Source: Stramonita haemastoma
Lineage: Eukaryota; Mollusca; Gastropoda; Neogastropoda; Muricidae
NCBI GenBank assembly: GCA_030674155.1
Contig: JASPKP010008669.1
Location: forward strand, 1-11,291
Length of the DNA: 11,291 bases
Direction: 5' to 3'
Shown: positions 1 through 6,428 of the stretch, one piece after another
Position numbering within the stretch: position 1 is the first letter of the stretch
How the letters are laid out: each line of letters begins with the position of its first letter
Program-made: the position numbers and the translations under genes
The notes under the pieces: model-generated
The model's database searches: none
Told to the model about the DNA's origin: nothing
The model's input: only the letters and a program-made list of their open reading frames with translations

Positions 1-63
1 ACACACACACACACACACACACACACACCACAACACACACACACAACACACACAACACACACA
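1..63. repeat. (AC)n microsatellite, interrupted
   Basis: Alternating A and C from the first base, broken by three or four lost or doubled bases (for example near 29-33, 45 and 54). The array is cut by the window edge, so its full length is unknown. The interruptions suggest an older array. Confidence 0.97.
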
Positions 64-600
64 GCCTTTGGGGTTGGAGATTCACGGGAGAAAGTCTTCG
101 GAGGGACGTTGTGGTGGTCGAAACCTCGGGTGAGTGTCTCACTCAGTCTGGCTCCGGGGACTGAGCTAATATTGGTCATCAGTAGGGGGCTTTAGTAGGT
201 GGTGTCCTGCGTATGTTAGCTCAGAACAGGCACCACTGAAACACCACCAAAGTGACCCTGCAGCAGTGCAGGGCTTCTCTGGTTTGTGGCCCAGTGGCGG
301 CCTGACATTTGAAAATCTCCCTGAGGACTTTTAACCTTGAGGATGAGACATAACGAATCTGGGAATGGCTGTGGCAGAAAGACTTAAATGAGCGCCGTGG
401 GAAACAGCAGGACAGGAACGTCACAGAAAATGAGGCGGCAAAAAGAAAGTTATTCTTTTCTGCATAATTATACTTTTTTTTTTTACCAAAAAAACAAAAC
501 AAAACAAACAACAACAATACAAAAAGTCCACCTTTTTTCATGTCCATGTAATCACTATGATACATGCTGAACAGGATGTGCTATGATATCTATACGTCAT
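64..600. other. Non-coding stretch, possible old interspersed repeat
   Basis: No convincing gene is present. The minus-strand open frame at 221-565 is rich in Lys, Phe and Cys, crosses a T-rich tract and has no recognisable domain, so I treat it as chance. Positions 64-330 are more GC-rich and complex than their surroundings and end near an A/T-rich tract (470-535), which would fit a retroposon body, but no internal promoter boxes were found. A hairpin with a perfect 7-bp stem and 4-base loop lies at 256-273 (CCCTGCA / TGCAGGG). A donor-like GTGAGT at 130 has no matching exon. Confidence 0.35.
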
Positions 601-610
601 AGAGTGTCAG

Positions 611-820
611 GGGACGGGATAGCTCAGTGGTCAGAGCACTCGCTTTCCCCAGCCAAGGTTAAGCAGCATCGAGCGTGGTTTACCAATTGGATGGGTGACT
701 GTTTGCGCACCTTGATTTCAGTACAGATGACAAGATTTACAAAACTGCATGCACACGGGGACTGGATGTAAAAAAAAACAACACATGAATACTTATTCCA
801 TTATCCTCGATATAAAAGAA

Positions 821-851
<31 letters not shown>

Positions 852-854
852 ATA
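611..854 (+). mobile_element. SINE copy 1: tRNA/5S-like chimeric head, shared 3' tail
   Basis: This is a non-autonomous retroposon of about 240 bp with three modules. The first (611-640) resembles a tRNA 5' half, with a good Pol III A box, TAGCTCAGTGG, at 620-630. The second (656-702) does not continue as tRNA. It resembles the 5S rRNA internal control region: GTTAAGCA at 658-665, a GGTT step at 677-680 and TTGGATGGGTGAC at 687-699 match 5S rRNA as I remember it. The third (721-820) is the 3' domain shared with the other SINE copies here, including GATGACAA, the CACACGGGGAC motif and TTATCCTCGATATAAAAGAA at 801-820. It ends in an (AAAT)n tail (821-853). A canonical tRNA B box is absent. It presumably moves by reverse transcription with LINE enzymes. 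No target-site duplication was confirmed. Confidence 0.8.
820..853 (+). repeat. (AAAT)n tail of SINE copy 1
   Basis: About eight units of AAAT directly follow the conserved SINE 3' end. This is the usual form of a retroposon tail that has become a microsatellite. Confidence 0.95.
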
Positions 855-1030
855 CAGTCCCCCAGTTCACCCAGCTGTCAGTGGGTACCTGCTTCTTTTA
901 AGGGTCAGGGGAGGTAAAGCAACGAGGGAGAGGAGATGGGTGCTGACCTCAATATTCTGGCCCCTAGAGAAGCTGAGGTCTTTGATGCCTCGCTCCCTAC
1001 GACCACAAAGGTTATGGGACACCTACCACC
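855..1030. repeat. Possible second interspersed repeat abutting the SINE tail
   Basis: This stretch is complex and GC-richer than its flanks, with no open frame worth calling. The segment at 862-890 (TTCACCCAGCTGTCAGTGGGTACC and neighbours) contains a 5-bp stem, ACCCA/TGGGT, and resembles motifs I have seen in invertebrate interspersed repeats. That is memory, not a search. It begins exactly where the AAAT tail of the upstream SINE ends, which would fit insertion of one element beside another. Confidence 0.35.
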
Positions 1031-1091
1031 ATAGTGTCTGTTCTGTCATGTACGGTGTTGTACAGTAATGCAGCACTTTTTTTTTTTTAAA

Positions 1092-1226
1092 CTTTGTATG
1101 CAATGGCCTACACTTCCGAAAGGCGGACAGGTTCTTGCGTGTGCGCACGATGTTCTGCGTGCGTTCACACATGGGGCTTGGATTAATACCATCATCTAAA
1201 AGACTTCCAAGGAGTGAAGTTGTATT
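1092..1226 (-). mobile_element. SINE fragment (copy 4), truncated at both ends
   Basis: The block containing ATGGCCTAC, the CGAAAGGCGGACAGG-like segment, GATGTTCTGCGTGCGTTC (1148-1165) and CACATGGGGC corresponds step by step to the middle of the full-length copy at 4212-4562. It lacks the conserved 3' tail on its left, where a T-run at 1078-1088 stands instead. On its right it stops where the A/T tail of copy 3 begins. It is therefore a broken copy, either overrun or abutted by a later insertion. Confidence 0.7.
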
Positions 1227-1750
1227 CTTTTTTTATTTATTCTTTTATATCGAGGATTATGGAATAAGTACTCATATGCTTTTTTATATCCAGTCCCTGT
1301 ATGTATGCAATTTTGTCAAATTTGTTATTTAACTTTGTTCTCACCGGCACACAATGGTCTACTCTTTCAAAAGCGGAACGGGATTTAAAGTGTGTGCAAG
1401 ATGTTCTGCGTGCGTAGGCACAAAGGATCTCAGTTTATTAGACTCATCCGAAGAACTTTCGGGGGGATTGAAGTTTCCCTATCAGAGTAGATTTTCTTCT
1501 ACAGAAATTTGCCAGGGACAACTCTCTTGTTGCCGTGGATTGTTTTATGTGCGCTAAATAATTATGTGTAGTACACGGGACCTCTCATCCAAAAGACTAG
1601 CATCCAGACCACCACTTATGGTCTAAGGGGATGGGGGGGAGGGGGGGCAGTTTGCGGCCTAAACGGGGTTTTGAACCACCGCATACTTCCGACCCAGACT
1701 TTTCGCTTTGTAAGGCAGGTGCGTTTCCTCTAGATTACCGATCCACTTAA
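1226..1750 (-). mobile_element. SINE copy 3: long composite element with tRNA-like head
   Basis: Read on the minus strand, the element starts near 1750 with a degenerate A box (TAATCTAGAGG, complement of 1727-1736) and a clearer B box (GGTTCAAAACC, complement of 1667-1677). These are about 50 bases apart, as in a tRNA. A central domain follows (about 1620-1475) that contains CCACGGCAACAAGAGAG and GATAGGGAAA. I recall such a domain from molluscan SINEs, but did not check it. From about 1470 to 1226 it matches copy 2: TTCGGATGAG, the GCACGCAGAACATCTTGCAC block, GTGTGCCGGTG, then TCCTCGATATAAAAGAAT and an A/T tail. At more than 500 bp it is long for a SINE and looks like two elements joined. The B box is decayed, so activity is unlikely. 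Confidence 0.75.
1629..1649 (+). repeat. G-rich run inside SINE copy 3
   Basis: Two G runs (GGGATGGGGGGGAGGGGGGGC) lie between the B-box segment and the central domain of copy 3. They could favour a G-quadruplex on this strand. Confidence 0.6.
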
Positions 1751-2530
1751 CTGTTGTGAATAACTTGGAACGCGCAGGGGGGCATAATTGAAGCAGAGTT
1801 CAGATGGGTTTTCTTTTTTCTTTTTTTTTCTTTTTTTTTCTTCACGTGCAACACGAAAGATAGCTAGCGTGAACAGGAGGGAAAATCTGTTGAGCATTTT
1901 GATCACTTCTTCTGCAGTCTTCCTCACAGCGAGACGTGTTGTTTGGATAGAAGAGAGCTCTCTTTCTCTTCCGATTCTTCAAGTGCATTTTTGGTGGTTT
2001 TGTTTTGGCTTTACTATAATGCTTTGCTGGGGTACGTGTTGTTATTTTTTAATATAGTATATTTGTTGCATAAGACGTGGCTGTAGAGTTTGCAATTGTT
2101 TTCGTGACATTTTCGGTTAAATGAACAAAATAATCACGGGTTTTCTGTTTTGTAAATGTTGACGCGATTTTGTTGTCAAAATTTTGAAGTGTAAAAAGTT
2201 GCAGACGTCTTTTGTGATGTATAAAGAAATTACAGTATTCGTATTAGTGAGTACATGTATGAGCTGATGGAATTGGACAAAAAAAAGTAACAACAAACTA
2301 TGCATATTTTCGTCATTTGCGTATAATTTTTACTGTTTGAATTTTGTTTTACTGAATCATGATATATCATATACATCCATTATGTTTGGTGCGGTTTATA
2401 TATGTTTTTTGTTTAATTTGTTGTTTTTTCGTTCCTCGGCTAGAGCTCCGAGGTTCAAAAATGGTGAGATTTTTTATGTACAACCGTTTTTTTGCCCATG
2501 AAGGGTGAAGGCATAAAATCGAAAACTCTG
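1751..2530. other. AT-rich non-coding stretch
   Basis: A pyrimidine run (TTTTC repeats) lies at 1808-1841. The rest is AT-rich sequence with scattered stops in every frame. The open frames at 1788-2057 (+) and 1730-1927 (-) share the T-rich tract as poly-Phe or poly-Lys and show no domain. Nothing gene-like was seen. Confidence 0.7.
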
Positions 2531-2543
2531 TGGTGTGTGTTGT

Positions 2544-2582
2544 TGTGTGTGTGTGTGTGTGTGTAGTGTGCGCGCGCGCGCG
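2544..2582. repeat. (TG)n-(CG)n compound dinucleotide tract, Z-DNA-prone
   Basis: The tract is 21 bases of TG, one A, GTGTG, then 12 bases of pure CG (2571-2582). Purine-pyrimidine alternation is kept over 39 bases with a single phase break at 2564-2565. CG and TG alternations are the two best Z-DNA formers, so this is a strong structural candidate. A pure CG run is unusual in animal DNA, where methylated CpG decays. Confidence 0.95.
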
Positions 2583-2589
2583 ATTATTT

Positions 2590-2830
2590 TACCAGACAGG
2601 GAAGCAAGCAGGCAGGTAGGTTGGAGTCACTTTAGTTATGCAAATCCCAACGCTGACTGTCCGCTATGTCCCCTTGGCCGAGAGAGTGGGGGTGTGCTGT
2701 GGGCAAGGCATCTCCGCTATAATTAAAAATTCTGCCCAATGTCCGAAACAGCAGCTGCCTCTCTGCTGTTTTGGAGGTCATCATCGAACACAACGGACAA
2801 ACACAAACAAAAATAAAAAAGTAATATAAA
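2590..2830 (+). mobile_element. Candidate retroposon with A-rich tail, unclassified
   Basis: A complex block (about 2595-2785) is followed by an A-rich tail (2790-2835) containing CAAA and AAAT units. It has an A-box-like TGGCCGAGAGAGTGGG (2674-2689) and, after GTGGG, GCAAGGC, somewhat like a tRNA-Leu or tRNA-Ser D arm. No good B box was found. A perfect POU octamer ATGCAAAT lies at 2638-2645, and a 6-bp stem CAGCAG/CTGCTG at 2749-2768. It could instead be unique sequence next to an A-rich patch. Confidence 0.4.
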
Positions 2831-2990
2831 AATGAAAACTTCGATAAACTCATAAAAGCAAATGCCTAGACTTAATGATGTTTTCTATGTTTCAGCGATG
2901 GATGAAAGCTGTAAGCAGTAACGCTACGGAGATTGAACTGTGTGTACTGTACGACCCCCAAGGAGCCAGAAGCTGTGACCGCTGGCACCA

Positions 2991-3010
2991 AACGTAACGT
3001 AACGTAACGT
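2991..3010. repeat. (AACGT)4 tandem pentamer
   Basis: Four perfect AACGT units. It is too short and the wrong unit to be telomeric. Each unit adds a CpG. Confidence 0.97.
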
Positions 3011-3066
3011 CTTCGGCTGGCTGAACCCTCCCTGCTGTTTGGGAACGGAAAGTCTTCCTCAGCTAC

Positions 3067-3089
3067 CGTCGTCGTCGTCGTCGTCGTCG
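3067..3089. repeat. (CGT)n trinucleotide repeat
   Basis: Seven to eight perfect CGT units. On the minus strand it reads as (ACG)n, giving poly-Thr or poly-Asp-like translations that should not be taken as protein. Confidence 0.97.
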
Positions 3090-3153
3090 GGGTTTCCCTT
3101 CCTGAAAAGTGATAACCAAGGATGGTAGCTGCATGCTTCAGCTGTGGGGAGTC

Positions 3154-3171
3154 TTGTTGTTGTTGTTGTTG
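3154..3171. repeat. (TTG)n trinucleotide repeat
   Basis: Six perfect TTG units (CAA on the minus strand), read as poly-Gln in one minus-strand frame. There is no support for real coding. Confidence 0.95.
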
Positions 3172-3334
3172 TCGTGGTCGTCCTTGACGGGGGTTGTGGC
3201 CTGGTGAGGTCACGGGTGTGTCCCCGTGCTGTGGATATAGGCCTACTGGGAGATCAAAAGATGGAACACGAGTTGATGAGGAGGGAGTGTCAACTGTATC
3301 AACTACCGTCTTTGTGAAAATGACGTGGTGCTGC

Positions 3335-3545
3335 TTTCCACCCCCTATTTCCCTCTTTCTCCTGACACCCTCCCTCCCTCCCCTGCTTCCTCTGCCGCCC
3401 CTGCCCCCAGCCTTCTCTCTCCCCCTCCCATGCCTCCCCCCCCTGCCTCCTTCCCCCCCCCAACTACCTCCTCCCCCATCCCCCTTTGGCCTCTCTCCCC
3501 GCGCTGCCCACCTGCCCCCCCCCCCCCCCCCCTCCCCCTCCCTCC
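3335..3545 (+). repeat. Long polypyrimidine tract with C18 run
   Basis: About 210 bases are overwhelmingly C and T on the plus strand, with stretches such as CCCTCTTTCT and an uninterrupted C18 at 3515-3532. The complement is a purine tract. Such tracts can form triplex (H-DNA), and the C and G runs could form i-motif or quadruplex structures. The apparent Gly/Arg-rich minus-strand frame (2872-3582) and Pro-rich plus frames (3194-3606) are by-products of this composition. Confidence 0.9.
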
Positions 3546-3562
3546 ACTGCTGTCCCCAAGGC

Positions 3563-3609
3563 TGAGTTCTGGCAGAACTCAAATGGTAGGCCTACTGCAG
3601 CTGTAGGCC
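3563..3609. other. Two tandem perfect hairpins
   Basis: The first hairpin has an 8-bp stem, TGAGTTCT/AGAACTCA, with a 3-base loop (3563-3581). The second has a 7-bp stem, GGCCTAC/GTAGGCC, with a 7-base loop (3589-3609). Both are perfect and only seven bases apart, directly after the polypyrimidine tract. The function is unknown. Confidence 0.8.
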
Positions 3610-4183
3610 AAAGTGGATACTGATCATTGTGCTCCCTCCCATCTTCGTGTGTGGTGGGTCCGTCTTCATCGTGGCTTCATCGGTTTTATCATCCCCTTCA
3701 ATTCAATTCAAACATTTTAGTACCTCAAAAACAGAAATTCCTGTGGATTACAAGTCATACAGAACAAAAAGTCGCTTTTTTTTCTTCTTATGAGCCACTT
3801 GATTGGGTTTTTTTCTGGCTCAGACTGTGAGTGCTGGACTTACTCAAATACCGTGGTTTTCTTTACAACTGTGACTCCTTAACTTGTGCCTTTCCTGGTT
3901 GATTTCAATGCATCCCACTCAGAACTAAGAACAAACACTGAAAAGTTTGGAATCATAGCAACAAGCTTGTAGCTTACTGTCTGCTCAAACAATGAAAAGT
4001 AACACGAACACAACGGCCCTTGAGCTGACAATGTGCAAAACTAACAACAAAAACAAAAAACGATCAATTGCAATCTTTGCTAGAAAAAGGAAAAATAACA
4101 CAAACATATCTACTTAGAGATTGGTTAAAGGCTTTGAAAAAAATCAGCAACATAGATATGTATTTTTATTTATCAGTGTGTGT
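3610..4183. other. Non-coding stretch, nothing recognised
   Basis: This is ordinary AT-rich sequence with short A and T runs (3775-3782, 4040-4060). Open frames are short and lack domains. A small direct repeat, AATTCAATTCAA, sits at 3699-3710. No RNA gene or promoter was seen. Confidence 0.7.
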
Positions 4184-4210
4184 CACAGTGTGTGTGTGTG
4201 TGAGAGAGAT
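4184..4210. repeat. (TG)n-(AG)n short compound microsatellite
   Basis: GTGTGTGTGTGTG followed by AGAGAGA directly borders the A/T tail of SINE copy 2. It may have grown out of the insertion junction. Confidence 0.85.
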
Positions 4211-4498
4211 ATATTTATATTTATATTTATTCTTTTATATCGAGGATAACAGAATAAGCAATCATGTGCTTTTTTTCATCCGGTCCCCGTGTGTATGCAG
4301 TTTTGTAAATATTGTCATCTGTTCCCACCGGCACACGATGGCCTACTCTTACGAAAAGCGGAACAGGATTTAACGTGTGTGCAAGATGTTCTGCGTGCGT
4401 TCGCACACGGGGCCTCGGTTCAAAGTCTCATCCGAAGGACTTTTGGGGAGAATGGAGTCAGCACTGATGTTAACTCCAGGAGAAAAATCTCCTCGACC

Positions 4499-4510
4499 GG
4501 ACTCGAACCC
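4499..4510 (-). promoter_or_regulatory. Pol III B box of SINE copy 2
   Basis: GGGTTCGAGTCC on the minus strand is a perfect match to the B-box consensus GGTTCGANTCC. It is the only undamaged B box among the SINE copies in this window. Confidence 0.92.
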
Positions 4511-4541
4511 GGGTCGTCAAATTGCCAGCGCAATGTTCTGA

Positions 4542-4552
4542 CCACTAGGCTA
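4542..4552 (-). promoter_or_regulatory. Pol III A box of SINE copy 2
   Basis: TAGCCTAGTGG on the minus strand fits the tRNA A-box consensus TRGYNNARNGG closely. With the B box it would direct TFIIIC binding. Confidence 0.85.
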
Positions 4553-4561
4553 CCGTCCCCC

Positions 4562-4563
<2 letters not shown>

Positions 4564-4630
<67 letters not shown>
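4564..4630. repeat. (GA)n microsatellite between two SINE copies
   Basis: About 33 GA units with one slip at 4599-4600. The array starts two bases after the 5' end of SINE copy 2 and ends just before the tail of copy 5, so it fills the gap between two elements in the same orientation. On the minus strand it is CT. Confidence 0.97.
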
Positions 4631-4633
<3 letters not shown>

Positions 4634-4642
4634 CAAGGCAAA

Positions 4643-4702
4643 ATTCTTTTATTCGAGGATAATAGATAAGCACTCATGTGCTTTTTTACATCCAGTCCCC
4701 GC
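4643..4702 (-). mobile_element. SINE or LINE 3' end (copy 5)
   Basis: The complement contains GGGGACTGGATGTAAAAAAG, CACATGAGTGCTTAT and ATTATCCTCGAATAAAAGAA, matching the final 60 bases of the other copies. Upstream of this (right of 4702) the sequence departs from all SINE copies here. This piece could therefore be a 5'-truncated SINE or the 3' end of the LINE that supplies the shared tail. Confidence 0.7.
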
Positions 4703-5066
4703 CCTTTTCAGGGATAACATCAAGATAAAAAGATAAGCCTCAACTAAACAAGAACAATTCTAATGATCCAATTACCAAGAGCAAAAAACCTTACCAAGTA
4801 TCAAACAACAGGTAAGAAATAGACAGAGATACAATATTAAAGTAATGTTATAAAAAAATTTTTTAAAAGGCACTCGTTCAGAAACGATAAAAAGAAGTAA
4901 GAATCAATGATGATTTTGATTTGAATAAAAACAAACAAACAAACAAACAAACAAACAAACATTGAAAACAAAACAAAAAACCCAGCAAAAACAAAACAAA
5001 ACGAAACAAAACAAAAAAGGCGCAATAACTAAAGATCAAACATGAGAAATATGATGAGGTTAGATG

Positions 5067-5070
<4 letters not shown>
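4703..5070. other. Non-coding A-rich stretch with CAAA and AAAAC repeats
   Basis: Positions 4703-4920 are complex AT-rich sequence that may belong to the element ending at 4643 (a LINE 3' UTR is one option). Seven to eight CAAA units follow at 4929-4960, then an AAAAC-rich patch at 4966-5018. No coding potential was seen. The minus-strand Phe/Val-rich frame at 4837-5025 is the translated complement of these A runs. Confidence 0.65.

Positions 5071-5133
<63 letters not shown>
5071..5133. repeat. (AG)n microsatellite
   Basis: About 31 AG units with one slip near 5119. This is the second purine dinucleotide array of similar length within 600 bases. Confidence 0.97.
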
Positions 5134-5639
5134 CATCATGTTCAATTGTTTATGGATTGACATCTTATTATGATTGATGTAACTGGCTCCGTCACATGTC
5201 TACGCGTTGTGCCTGCGTCAGTGTTTGTGTGTGCACGAAGTTTTAAGCCACAATGTATTGTCATTTTATATTATGTGTAGCACGTAATAAGCTGGCACAT
5301 TTACCTTTCGGAAGTTCACAAGCACTGCTAGCTTATCGTATTGATTAAAACATTGTAATTTGATGCCACTGTTTAGAATCCAATCACCTCTTACACTGCA
5401 ACCTACATACTGTCGCAACTGTGTTAATTTCTTTAGTCGCAATACATGAGCAGGCACAATTTGAGTCATTGTCAAGCCTTTGACACTGATTTCATGCTTT
5501 AAAAACATCTACTGAGCATGAAATACAAAGCATGGGATTCAGTTCTATGTCTTTGATGGGAAAAAATGTTTTACCAGAAAACATAGGCTTAAAAAAAAAA
5601 AATCAGACCCAGTTCTGAAAGACCCTATTACTCGATTTC
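5134..5639. other. Upstream flank of the predicted gene, unique sequence
   Basis: This is non-repetitive, moderately AT-rich sequence. The minus-strand frame at 5266-5508 has no recognisable domain and no promoter or splice support. There is an A12 run at 5590-5601. It plausibly holds distal promoter sequence for the exon at 5818. Confidence 0.5.
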
Positions 5640-5670
5640 CTCAACAGTGGGAGGTGAAAGGAACAGCTTG

Positions 5671-5678
5671 TGACGTCA
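5671..5678. promoter_or_regulatory. Perfect cAMP response element (CRE) palindrome
   Basis: TGACGTCA is the full-length CREB/ATF binding palindrome. It lies 140 bases upstream of the predicted start codon and within non-repetitive sequence. Full CREs are concentrated close to transcription starts in animals, so it supports a promoter here. No TATA box was found between it and the ATG. Confidence 0.7.
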
Positions 5679-5762
5679 AGACCAAAGGTACACAACCACA
5701 CTCTGTCACACACAGTCAACCACTCCGCTTGGAAAAGCATCTCAAGTTTACAGCGGAGACAC

Positions 5763-5801
5763 ATGGATTTACTTCGAGAACTAAAATCTGTGGTTTTGTG
5801 A
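5763..5801 (+). other. Upstream ORF in the predicted 5' leader
   Basis: ATG at 5763 opens a 12-codon frame, MDLLRELKSVVL, closed by TGA at 5799-5801, 16 bases before the predicted main ATG. Its start context is weak at -3 (C) but has G at +4, so leaky scanning or re-initiation would be expected. It counts only if transcription starts upstream of 5763. Confidence 0.4.
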
Positions 5802-5817
5802 GGATTATTTCAACGAC

Positions 5818-5860
5818 ATGGACACGCTAGGAGAGGATCAGGCTTTTCAAGCCGTGTTGG
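5818..5860 (+). CDS. Predicted first coding exon, unidentified protein
   Basis: An ATG in strong context (G at -3, G at +4) opens 14 codons, MDTLGEDQAFQAVL, plus one base. It then meets G|GTAAGT at 5861, a near-ideal splice donor, leaving phase 1. I chose this start because the ATG, the CRE 140 bases upstream and the donor 43 bases downstream are arranged as in a typical animal first exon. The sequence also looks less AT-rich than its flanks. If unspliced, the frame would read on to a TGA at 5950 (44 codons), and the part after the donor looks less protein-like. The N-terminus has acidic and amphipathic character, with no signal peptide or membrane segment. I do not recognise the family, and 14 residues are too few for a functional call. 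Confidence 0.5.
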
Positions 5861-6385
5861 GTAAGTTTGGATGGAGTTTGTGGGTTGGATGTAACTTTGA
5901 AGCGAGTTTGTCCAAGTTTAACGACACGAGTGGCAGACGACAGTCTCAGTGAATCATTACGCTTGAACTCTCCTTGCTTGTGCTTTTCCTTCCGTCCGCT
6001 TTTTTCGTCAAAAGGCACGCAGGCCAGGAGTGACACAGCTGATGAATGTTAGCGTAAATAAGAACGCGGTTGACATCAGAGATGAAGCCTGATGCAGGCC
6101 GTACTGCGTGCTATATAAGTATATTGAACAGAGACAATGACAGTGCATGTCCCATAGTGTTTTCAGTTTGTTTTGACTTTTTGCCTTGCACATGTCCCAA
6201 GTTGGTCGCTTGGTTTTGGACCATGAATATCAAGAGTGCTATCACATAATGTTGTGTATAAGATTTCTAAATATCTAAAGGAGAAAAATTGGAAGAAATT
6301 TCCTTTTCTACTGCATTTTTACTTATGTGATGTCATTATGTCACTTAAAAAAAAAAAAAATTCAAGGCAGATAAGACTAAGAGCA

Positions 6386-6387
<2 letters not shown>
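5861..6387 (+). other. Predicted start of intron 1
   Basis: It starts with GTAAGT. The stretch is AT-rich and non-coding, with a TATATAAG motif near 6111 and an A14 run at 6347-6360. Short frames at 5867-6052 (+) and 5827-6193 (-) have no domain. No convincing internal exon was found here. Confidence 0.45.

Positions 6388-6427
<40 letters not shown>
6388..6427. repeat. (TG)n microsatellite
   Basis: Twenty perfect TG units, flanked by ordinary sequence. The Val-Cys-Val-Cys translation in the plus frame at 6236-6454 is this repeat. Confidence 0.97.

Positions 6428-6428
<1 letters not shown>

Larger units (their letters stand above)
4212..4562 (-). mobile_element. SINE copy 2: best-preserved full-length tRNA-derived SINE
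   Basis: On the minus strand this runs from about 4562 to a (TAAATA)-type tail at 4212-4230. Its A box is TAGCCTAGTGG (complement of 4542-4552). Its B box is perfect, GGGTTCGAGTCC (complement of 4499-4510). The spacing is about 32 bases, as in tRNA genes, so the internal Pol III promoter looks intact. The D-arm-like head matches copy 1 closely over the first 30 bases. A possible anticodon loop, CTGGCAA, would suit a GGC anticodon, but the anticodon stem does not pair, so the parent tRNA is not assigned. The body contains CTTCGGATGAG, GCACGCAGAACATCTTGCAC and GTGTGCCGGTGGG. The 3' end carries TTATCCTCGATATAAAAGAA, shared with the other copies. Confidence 0.9.

Noticed and set aside
221..565. 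114-residue minus-strand frame as a gene
   Set aside because: The start region is low complexity, the Lys run comes from a T tract, and no domain or splice signals support it.
611..690. A genuine tRNA gene
   Set aside because: Only the A-box half is tRNA-like. The anticodon arm does not pair, and no T arm or B box follows.
656..702. A genuine 5S rRNA gene
   Set aside because: Only about 47 bases of the 120-base RNA are represented. Neither end nor a T-run terminator at the right place is present.
2872..3582. 236-residue minus-strand open frame rich in Gly, Arg and Glu, resembling an RGG-type protein
   Set aside because: The Gly/Arg-rich part is the complement of the polypyrimidine tract, and the Gln and Thr runs are the TTG and CGT repeats. 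No domain, splice or promoter support.
3194..3606. Pro/Leu-rich plus-strand frames
   Set aside because: Same polypyrimidine tract read on the other strand in two frames. Composition alone explains the lack of stops.
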